Shown here: positions 1 through 5,288 of the stretch, one piece after another
Numbering within the stretch: position 1 is the stretch's first letter
Layout: each line of letters starts with the position of its first letter
Assembly (NCBI GenBank): GCA_003551745.1
Contig: PUNI01000410.1
Span: forward strand, 1-5,288
Reading direction: 5' to 3'
Source of the DNA: Paracoccaceae bacterium
GTDB lineage: Bacteria > Pseudomonadota > Alphaproteobacteria > Rhodobacterales > Rhodobacteraceae
DNA length: 5,288 nt
Program-made: the position numbers and the translations under genes
The notes under the pieces: generated by a model
Told to the model about the DNA's origin: nothing
Database searches by the model: none
The model's input: the letters and a program-made list of their open reading frames with translations, nothing else

Positions 1-1
1 C

Positions 2-2302
2 GCGGCTGGCAGCGGCGAGCCTGCAAGGCCCGACCGCCGCACGGTGGCCGCGCCGAGCATTTCCGCAGACGCCGCCGAGACCTCGGCGCGGGTCGCGCGC
101 CCGCGTCCGTCTCCGCCCTCGGCGAACGGTGGATCGGGGCCGCGCAAGCGTCCTGCGGCACCGCGCGCCACAGGCCCCGGGCCGGCGCGCACGCGCAGCC
201 TGCCGACCGCGGCGATCCTGTCGAAATCTCCCGCCAACCCCTCCGCCGACGTCCTGCGCGCGCGCTCCTCGCAGCCTCTCGCGCTGGACGGGACCGCAAC
301 CGAAGCCGAGGCGATGACCGTCTTCGGCGCGCGCCGGCAGCCGCCACCGAACCCGGCCGGGCTTCGCACAGGTCTCATCCTGACCGGAGTGCTGGTTCTG
401 TTCCTGGCCGGTGTCGGGCTCTGGGCCGCCTTTTTCCTCGGCGATACGGCGCCCGACGAGCGTGTGGCGAGTGCCACCGATCCCGACGGAACGCCCGCGA
501 CCGTGCCCGAGGCAATCGTTCCGCCCGACGCGCTGACCGGCGACTTCCTCGCCGAAGAGACCGCGCGGCTGGCCGAGGAAGCGGACGCCGATTTCGCACC
601 CTTCAACGTCGACGAGCCCCTCGACGAGGCGCTGGCGCCGGACGCGCCGGAAACGCAAGCCGACGGCACGACGACCGGGACGGGACCGGTCATCGATGGC
701 TTCGACCTGCCCGACGCGCGCTTGACCGAGGCCCCGCCGGCGCCGCCGGCGGCCGACACCCAGCCGGAAGGGCCCGAGGTCACGGCGACGGGGCCGGCCG
801 AGGCGGATACGACAGCACCGGACGAGACTACGCTCTCACCGGAGGAGGTTGCCGCGGCGGCCGTGGCGGCAGCGCTGGCCGAGGACGGGGTTGCGCTGTC
901 GGAAGAGGCCGAAGCCAGCCTCGAGGCGCTCGCCGACAGCGCGGGCCTGTCGGTCGAGGAGCTTGCCGCAGCCTATGCGGACACCGGGATCTGGCCGCTC
1001 GCCCCCGACGCCGCCCCGGCGCCGCGCTCCCTGAGCCTCAGCGATCTGCGCCCGGTTGCGCCCGACGACCCCCTTGCAGGGGCGCGGCCTCAGGCATTGC
1101 CGGAAGTGCCCGACAGCGCGGCGCTACCCGAGCCGCCGGCGCCGCCGCCGGACTTCGATCCCGCGCTTCTGGCCCGGGCCGCCCCGGAAACCGCCGCACC
1201 GGCGCCGGAGGCTGCCGAGCCGGAGGAACCGTCGCAGCCGGCCGTGGCAGCGGCTCCGGGCACGCTGCCAGCGGAGGAGATCGATCTGCAGATTGGCGTC
1301 ACGGCCGGAACGCCGCCACAGGTGCCGGGGCTGCGGCGCGAGATCGTCTCGCGGCATCTGCTCGTGACCGGCAATCTGCCCGTTCCCGAGGACGCCGAGC
1401 CGCTCCCCCGTCCGCCCGGTCTCGGCGGAGACAGCGCCCTCGCCCCGGAACGCGGGCCAGCCGCGCCCTTGCCGCAACCGCCACAGCGCATGGTGGCGGA
1501 AGTGCCGGAGACATCCGCCGGCGCGCCGGTCGACCCCGAGACCCGGCAGGACGCGGGTGTCGGAAGCATCGCGGCGCCGATCCTCGAAGGCGCGGCGGAG
1601 GATGCTCCGGGCGAGCCCACGACGACGGCGCGAGAGAGCCCCGGTCCGATCGACGGGCCGATCGAACCGGTGGGACGGATTGCCGCCATCGATGCCTCCG
1701 CCGCCGGGATAGCGCTGCGCCCCGAGGCCCGGCCGGAGAACCTTCCGCCCCCACGTGGCCCGACGGTGATCGCCGTCGCCTCGCCGACCGGCGCGATGCT
1801 GAGGCCCGCGCTGCGCCCTGAGGCCGTCGTTGCCGAGGCCGCCGCCGCGGCGGCTGCGCTCGAGGCCGCAAGCGACCTCGCGGTGGCGGCCTCGGTCGTG
1901 CCGGGAACGCGACCGGCGAATTTCGCGCGGGTGGTCGCGCGGGCCGCGCCAGCGCCAGCGGCACCGCAGCAGCAGCAACAGCAGCAGCCGGAGCAGCCGC
2001 AAGCCAGCACGCCGGCGCCCCAGCCGGCGGCCGTGGCAACGCCAGCGCCATCGCTGCCCACCCGCGCATCGGTGGCCCAGCAGGCCACCCAGAGCCGGGC
2101 GATCAATCTGCGCCAGATGAACCTCGTCGGGGTATTCGGCACGCCGTCGGACCGGCGCGCGCTGGTGCGGATGCCGAACGGGCGGATCGTGTCGGTCAAG
2201 GTCGGCGACCGCCTCGACGGCGGCCAGGTCGCAGCGATCGGCGACAGCGAGCTGCGCTATGTCCGCCGCGGCCAGAACAACGTGCTGCGGGTGGGCGGCT
2301 GA
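2..2302 (+). CDS. Large single-pass membrane protein with GspC/PilP-like C-terminal domain (5' partial)
   Basis: I do not know its function. The frame is open to the window edge, and the first possible start (GTG at 44) has no Shine-Dalgarno sequence, so the gene probably begins upstream. Residues are numbered from that GTG. Residues 1-107 are rich in Arg, Pro and Ala and end with MTVFGARRQP (91-100). A hydrophobic helix spans about 108-132. With the basic side before it and a strongly acidic side after it, the long C-terminal part should lie in the periplasm. Residues 133-686 are mostly low-complexity Ala/Pro/Glu, with a helix-prone stretch at 267-321, Arg-Pro motifs at 557-627 and a seven-Gln run. 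Residues 687-752 form a compact, basic domain with LVGVFGTPSDRRALVRMPNG followed by KVGDRLDGGQVAAIGDSELR. This resembles the HR domain of GspC and the beta domain of PilP. From memory, Rhodobacterales carry similar long proteins, sometimes mislabelled translation initiation factor 2. The gene ends at TGA 2300-2302. Confidence 0.85.
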   Translation, partial: AAGSGEPARPDRRTVAAPSISADAAETSARVARPRPSPPSANGGSGPRKRPAAPRATGPGPARTRSLPTAAILSKSPANPSADVLRARSSQPLALDGTATEAEAMTVFGARRQPPPNPAGLRTGLILTGVLVLFLAGVGLWAAFFLGDTAPDERVASATDPDGTPATVPEAIVPPDALTGDFLAEETARLAEEADADFAPFNVDEPLDEALAPDAPETQADGTTTGTGPVIDGFDLPDARLTEAPPAPPAADTQPEGPEVTATGPAEADTTAPDETTLSPEEVAAAAVAAALAEDGVALSEEAEASLEALADSAGLSVEELAAAYADTGIWPLAPDAAPAPRSLSLSDLRPVAPDDPLAGARPQALPEVPDSAALPEPPAPPPDFDPALLARAAPETAAPAPEAAEPEEPSQPAVAAAPGTLPAEEIDLQIGVTAGTPPQVPGLRREIVSRHLLVTGNLPVPEDAEPLPRPPGLGGDSALAPERGPAAPLPQPPQRMVAEVPETSAGAPVDPETRQDAGVGSIAAPILEGAAEDAPGEPTTTARESPGPIDGPIEPVGRIAAIDASAAGIALRPEARPENLPPPRGPTVIAVASPTGAMLRPALRPEAVVAEAAAAAAALEAASDLAVAASVVPGTRPANFARVVARAAPAPAAPQQQQQQQPEQPQASTPAPQPAAVATPAPSLPTRASVAQQATQSRAINLRQMNLVGVFGTPSDRRALVRMPNGRIVSVKVGDRLDGGQVAAIGDSELRYVRRGQNNVLRVGG
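1712..1924 (+). repeat. Degenerate Arg-Pro motif repeats in the linker
   Basis: Three related short motifs occur in the linker just before the glutamine-rich section: ALRPEARPENL (residues 557-567), MLRPALRPEA (585-594) and GTRPANF (621-627), numbered from the GTG at 44. The shared core is Arg-Pro, two residues, then a second Arg-Pro or a small polar/aromatic end. They are basic islands in an otherwise acidic linker. They could bind a polyanion or a partner protein, or be compositional. This is a protein-level repeat; I do not see clear nucleotide-level duplication. Confidence 0.4.
1967..1987 (+). repeat. CAG/CAA trinucleotide tract encoding seven glutamines
   Basis: Seven consecutive glutamine codons (CAG x3, CAA, CAG x3) lie in the periplasmic linker of the membrane protein, residues 642-648 counted from the GTG at 44. 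Further CAG codons and Pro/Ala-rich sequence follow at once. The tract is in frame and interrupted by one CAA, so changes in copy number would alter linker length without breaking the frame. Confidence 0.8.
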
Positions 2303-2308
2303 TCGCGT

Positions 2309-3886
2309 TTATCCGCCTGGCAGCAGCGCCCGCAGATCGTCGAGCCGATTGGCTTCCGCCGCCGGCTTGTCGCGCCGCCAGCGCAACATCCGGGGAAAGC
2401 GGAGGGCAAGACCGGCCTTGTGGCGGGGGCTTCGCTGGATCCCCTCGAAGGCGATCTCGAACACCAGTTCGGGGGTGACCCGCCGCACCGGCCCGAAGCG
2501 TTCCAGCGTGTTGCGCCGCACCCAGGCGGTGATCTGGCGGAACTCGGCGTCGGTCAGCCCGGAATAGGCCTTTGTGAAGGGCACCAGCGTTTCGCCATCC
2601 CACAACGCGAAGGTGAAATCGGTGTAGAGCGCGGCCCGGCGACCGTGCCCCGCCTGGGCATAGATCATCACCGCATCGACGGTGAAGGGATCGAGCTTCC
2701 ACTTCCACCAGTCGCCCTTGCGCCGACCGCCGCGATAGGGGCTGGCGCTGCGCTTCAGCATCAGCCCCTCGGCCCCAAGCTCCCGGGCGCCGGCCCGCTG
2801 AGCGGCAAGCTCTGGCCACTGCGCAAAGCGCAGCGCGGGCGAGAGTCGCAGGACGCCCTGGGGCAACAGCGCCTCCAGCTGCGCACGCCGCTCGGCCAGG
2901 GGTCGGGCGCGCAGGTCGGCGCCCTGCCACTCCAGCAGGTCATAGGCCAGCATCGCCACCGGGGCCTCGGCAAGGAGCTTCTTCGGAACCGTGCGGCGGC
3001 CGATCCGCTTCTGCAGATCGGCAAACGGCATCGGCGCGTCATCGCGCCAGGCCAGAAGCTCGCCGTCGAGAACCGTGCCTTCGGGCAGCGCCAGGGCGCT
3101 GTCGGCGAGGTCGGGGAAGCGGTCGGTGATCAGCTCCTCGCCGCGCGACCAAAGATGCCAGGCCCCGCCGCGGCGGATCAGCTGGGCGCGGATGCCGTCC
3201 CATTTCCACTCGGCCATCCAGTCTCCGGGAACGCCCAGCGCCGCCGGGCCATCCTCCAGCTGATAGGCGAGGCAGAAGGGATAGGGCCGCGACAGGTCGG
3301 CGGCAGGGTCGTCGTCGAGGATCAGGGCGCGGAAGCTCGTGGTCTCGGGGCGCCAGTCGCCCATCAGCCGGTGGGCGAGTTCCGCCTCGTCACGGCCGGT
3401 GGCGCGCGCCAGCGCCCGGGTCATCAGCGTCTGGCTGGCGCCCATGCGGAAGCCGCCGGTGAGCAGCTTGTTGAAGAGGAAGCGTTCGGTGGCCTCGAGC
3501 CCGTCCCAGGCCCGCAGGATGGCAGCCTTGCGCGCCGGCTCCTCCAACGCCCCCAACCCCCGCAGATGCTCCATCCAGGCGCCGAGACTGCGGCCGTCGC
3601 GGCCTGCCGGCGGCGGCAGCACCAGGGCGATGGTCTCGGCCAGATCGCCGACCACGGGATAGGCTTCCTCGAAGAGCCACAGCGGGATGCCGGCGCGCTC
3701 GGCCGCCCATTCGCGCAGACGCGTGGCGGTGACCGCCCGCCGCGGCCGCCGCCCCGACAGCAGCGCGATCGCCCAAAGCCGGTCGGGCTCCGGCGCCTCG
3801 CGGAAATAGGCGGCCAGAGCCTCCACCTTCTCGCTGGTTCGGGTGGTGCGGTCGAGCGCGGTGAAGAGCGCGGCAAAGCGCTTCAT
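2309..3886 (-). CDS. ATP-dependent DNA ligase, cisplatin damage response / Lhr-cluster family
   Basis: This 525-residue enzyme seals 3'-OH/5'-phosphate nicks in DNA through a lysyl-AMP intermediate. Residues 1-200 form the helical N-terminal DNA-binding domain, which includes FNKLLTGGFRMGAS (138-151). The adenylation domain follows: motif I KWDG at 228-231 with K228 as the AMP-accepting lysine and R233 after it, RGE at 248-250, motif III DGE at 274-276, motif IIIa around YDLLE (315-319), motif IV EGLMLK (373-378) and motif V KWK (395-397). The OB-fold domain runs from about 402 and ends with a motif VI-like RFPR (496-499) and RRDK. All expected catalytic elements are present and the length fits the family (about 530). 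The start is the ATG at 3884-3886, with GAGGAG eight bases before it. It overlaps the exonuclease stop as ATGA, so translation is probably coupled. The same frame stays open upstream to 4834, but that part is a shadow of the exonuclease gene. It is distinct from NAD-dependent LigA and, lacking polymerase and nuclease domains, from full LigD. Confidence 0.95.
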   Translation of the reverse strand: MKRFAALFTALDRTTRTSEKVEALAAYFREAPEPDRLWAIALLSGRRPRRAVTATRLREWAAERAGIPLWLFEEAYPVVGDLAETIALVLPPPAGRDGRSLGAWMEHLRGLGALEEPARKAAILRAWDGLEATERFLFNKLLTGGFRMGASQTLMTRALARATGRDEAELAHRLMGDWRPETTSFRALILDDDPAADLSRPYPFCLAYQLEDGPAALGVPGDWMAEWKWDGIRAQLIRRGGAWHLWSRGEELITDRFPDLADSALALPEGTVLDGELLAWRDDAPMPFADLQKRIGRRTVPKKLLAEAPVAMLAYDLLEWQGADLRARPLAERRAQLEALLPQGVLRLSPALRFAQWPELAAQRAGARELGAEGLMLKRSASPYRGGRRKGDWWKWKLDPFTVDAVMIYAQAGHGRRAALYTDFTFALWDGETLVPFTKAYSGLTDAEFRQITAWVRRNTLERFGPVRRVTPELVFEIAFEGIQRSPRHKAGLALRFPRMLRWRRDKPAAEANRLDDLRALLPGG

Positions 3887-4917
3887 GCACCGGTCTCCTC
3901 GGCCTCGGCCTCGTCCTCCGCCGCCTCGCCGGCAAACCGGGTGGCGATGGCCTCGGCCGCATAGCCCTGTTCGCCCAGCCAGCGCGCGAAGATCTCGGTA
4001 TAGCCATGGGTGGCCAGCACCCTCTCGGCGCCCGAGGCGCGCACGGCCGCGTTCAGCCCGGGCCAGTCGGCGTGGTCGGAAATGACGAAACCACGGTCGG
4101 CGCCCCGTCGCCGGCGGATGCCGCGCAGCCGCATCCAGCCCGAGGCGAAGCCGGTGGACACCGGGCCGAAGCGGCGCAGCCAGGGCGTGCCAAGCGCCGA
4201 CGGCGGCGCCATCACCAGCCGGCCCCGATGGGCTGCAAAGTCCAGATCCTGCGTCACCGGCTGGGTCGGCGGCAGCGCGATGCCCTGGTCGCGGAGGACG
4301 CGGTTGGTGGCCTCGATCGCCCCGTGGGTGAGCACCGGCGCCAGATGCGCGAGCGCGGCGATCAGACGCTGGGCCTTGCCCAAGGCATAGACGCCGAGCA
4401 CCGGGGTCCGGCCGGCCGCGGCGGCCTCGGCCACCCACTGCGTGATCTCTGCGATCACCTGCGCCTGCGACGGCCATGTGAAGACCGGCAGCCCGAAGGT
4501 GCATTCGGTGATCAGGGTGTGGCAGGCCACCGGCTCCCAGGGGGTGGACAGGCCGTCGTCGACGAGCTTGTAGTCTCCGCTGACCACCCAGACCTCGCCC
4601 GCCACCTCGACGCGGATCTGGGCCGCGCCCGGCACATGGCCGGCGGGATGAAAACTCACCTCCGCCCCGCCGATCCGCCGCGGCACGCCGTAGGCCAGCG
4701 TCTCCATCCGGATGCGACCGAGCCGATGGCGGATCACCGGCGCCGACCCGTCGGTGGCGAGATAGGCACGGCTGCCGGGGCGGGCGTGATCGGCATGGCC
4801 ATGGGTGATCAGTGCCCGCGGCACCGGGCGCCACGGATCGATGTGGAAATCGCCGGCCGGGCAGTAGAGACCGGCCTCGGTCAGCATCAGCACCGGATCG
4901 CGCGCCATGGCCGCCAT
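3883..4917 (-). CDS. Ligase-associated DNA damage response exonuclease (metallo-beta-lactamase/beta-CASP fold)
   Basis: This predicted 344-residue metal-dependent nuclease belongs to the family that travels with the ATP-dependent ligase and is thought to process DNA ends before sealing. The metal-binding signature THGHADH places H39, H41, D43 and H44. Further ligands are probably H94 in HPAGHVPG, D115 in VVSGDY and H282 in ISDHADW; THGYTE at 303-308 is near the C-terminal end of the fold. TECTFG (137-142) and YALGKAQRL (177-185) match the beta-CASP segment of CPSF-like nucleases. An acidic tail (about 329-344) is unremarkable. I chose the ATG at 4915-4917 because GGAGG lies seven bases upstream and the protein fold begins at once (DPVLMLTEAGLYC). 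A second ATG at 4906-4908 is possible but too far from the site. The frame runs on to 5151, but that extension reads as a different, decayed gene. The stop TGA overlaps the ligase start. Family knowledge links this pair with an Lhr-type helicase and the PdeM phosphoesterase, neither of which is in the window. Confidence 0.92.
   Translation of the reverse strand: MAAMARDPVLMLTEAGLYCPAGDFHIDPWRPVPRALITHGHADHARPGSRAYLATDGSAPVIRHRLGRIRMETLAYGVPRRIGGAEVSFHPAGHVPGAAQIRVEVAGEVWVVSGDYKLVDDGLSTPWEPVACHTLITECTFGLPVFTWPSQAQVIAEITQWVAEAAAAGRTPVLGVYALGKAQRLIAALAHLAPVLTHGAIEATNRVLRDQGIALPPTQPVTQDLDFAAHRGRLVMAPPSALGTPWLRRFGPVSTGFASGWMRLRGIRRRRGADRGFVISDHADWPGLNAAVRASGAERVLATHGYTEIFARWLGEQGYAAEAIATRFAGEAAEDEAEAEETGA
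3895..3900 (-). promoter_or_regulatory. Ribosome binding site of the DNA ligase
   Basis: GAGGAG on the minus strand lies eight bases before the ligase ATG (3884-3886), inside the last codons of the exonuclease. It picks this ATG out of a frame that remains open far upstream. Together with the ATGA stop/start overlap it supports coupled translation of the two genes. Confidence 0.75.
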
Positions 4918-4918
4918 C

Positions 4919-5288
4919 CTAGAGCCTCCGCCGGCCGGGGAAAGACGCGGCAGACAATCCGCCAGCGCGGCCTCGGCGGCCACGAGCCCAGCCTGCAGCG
5001 CACCCGCACAGCCGCGCGAGACGGTGAAAGCCGGGCAGAGCAAGAGCCCCGGCGCCGCGCTGCGCGCCGTCGGGCAGCGGCGGAACAGCCGGGCGCGCGT
5101 GGGACGGGCGCCGCAGACCTCGCCCCGGGGTGTCCCGCGGCGGGTCTGCATGGCTCGCAGTGGCGATCTCGGCTTGGGTCACGCTGCCGGCGATCCCGGG
5201 AAACTGCCGGTCGAGATCGGCGCCCAGGGTCTCGATCCACTGCGCGGGGCGCCGTCTCGGCCGGCGCGTCGCGCCCGGCCCAGCGTTC
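4919..5288 (-). pseudogene. Decayed C-terminal part of an FAD-dependent, phytoene-desaturase-like oxidoreductase
   Basis: No single frame gives a credible protein, but three successive frames do. From 5288 to about 5241 one frame reads ERWAGRDAPAET. From 5239 to about 5155 a second reads WIETLGADLDRQFPGIAG and then VTQAEIAT. From 5151 to about 4922 a third reads TPRGEVCGARPT, then PGLLLCPAF, then AGALQAGLVAAEAAL. In this order the pieces match the C-terminal end of phytoene-desaturase-like NAD(P)/FAD oxidoreductases, where a TPxGxVYG motif is followed by PGL.L.SAF, a GGY.GA segment that helps hold FAD, and an Ala/Glu-rich last helix. Two net frameshifts are needed, near 5250-5240 and near 5160-5152. 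Expected Gly and Tyr residues appear as Arg and Cys (SRGCAG for SGGYAG, CGARPT for YGARPT). A TAG at 4919-4921 closes the middle frame, while the last frame runs open into the exonuclease. The gene continues past the window edge. Assembly error could explain the shifts, but not easily the substitutions. Confidence 0.6.
4925..4929 (-). promoter_or_regulatory. Ribosome binding site of the exonuclease
   Basis: GGAGG on the minus strand sits seven bases before the ATG at 4915-4917. It decides the start: the alternative ATG at 4906-4908 would have a 16-base spacing, and the long in-frame extension to 5151 has no need of it. I could not recognise a promoter upstream; transcription may begin within or before the decayed gene. 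Confidence 0.75.

Noticed and set aside
728..752. CCGCCGG-rich, nearly palindromic runs (also near 1134-1150)
   Set aside because: They are explained by in-frame Pro-Ala codons in a GC-rich linker; spacing and copies are irregular.
1090..2199. Minus-strand open frame of 369 codons opposite the membrane protein
   Set aside because: Its Ser/Gly/Ala-rich, Cys-containing low-complexity product is the antisense image of Ala/Pro codons; no domain is recognisable.
2294..2317. GGCGG/CCGCC inverted repeat as an intrinsic terminator
   Set aside because: The stem has only five pairs, the loop is 14 bases and no T-run follows on either strand.
2420..3964. Long plus-strand open frame (514 codons) opposite the ligase gene
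   Set aside because: It is antisense to a ligase with all catalytic motifs intact. High GC suppresses stops in the opposite frame, and its translation shows no family features.
3887..4834. Upstream part of the ligase frame, which stays open for 316 codons before the ATG
   Set aside because: It overlaps the exonuclease in another frame and reads as Arg/Gly/Ala-rich sequence without motifs. The ligase family length and the GAGGAG site fix the start at 3886.
4887..5240. Minus-strand open frame of 117 codons (MDRDPG...) as a small gene
   Set aside because: Only its upstream extension carries a plausible protein fragment. From 5240 on it reads as Arg/Ala/Pro-rich shadow and overlaps the exonuclease start.

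Overview
The window has very high GC and third codon positions dominated by G and C. The two recognisable enzymes and the large membrane-anchored protein are of types I associate with alphaproteobacteria of the Rhodobacterales (Rhodobacter/Paracoccus/Roseobacter relatives). That placement is an inference from protein character, not from a marker gene.

Layout: (1) About 2..2302 (+) is a large Ala/Pro-rich single-pass membrane protein that enters the window already open. Its beginning lies upstream. It has an Arg/Pro-rich N-side, one transmembrane helix, a very long acidic low-complexity linker and a compact C-terminal domain resembling the GspC/PilP periplasmic beta domain. (2) After a 6-base gap, and convergent with it, comes a minus-strand gene pair. 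The upstream gene is a metallo-beta-lactamase/beta-CASP exonuclease (3883..4917). The downstream gene is an ATP-dependent DNA ligase (2309..3886). They overlap by ATGA and belong to the ligase-associated DNA damage response cluster. (3) Upstream of the exonuclease, 4919..5288 (-) holds what looks like the frameshifted, decayed C-terminal end of an FAD-dependent, phytoene-desaturase-like oxidoreductase.

How the genes work together: the exonuclease and ligase are a co-translated DNA repair module, with the nuclease trimming ends and the ligase sealing nicks. The helicase and PdeM phosphoesterase that often complete this cluster are not in this window. The place directly after the ligase, where they could sit, is occupied by the convergent membrane protein gene. 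The membrane protein has no visible functional link to repair.

No tRNA, rRNA, CRISPR array, insertion sequence or convincing terminator was seen. I found no clearly new multi-gene system. The points most worth a second look are the oxidoreductase remnant and the GspC-like architecture of the first gene.
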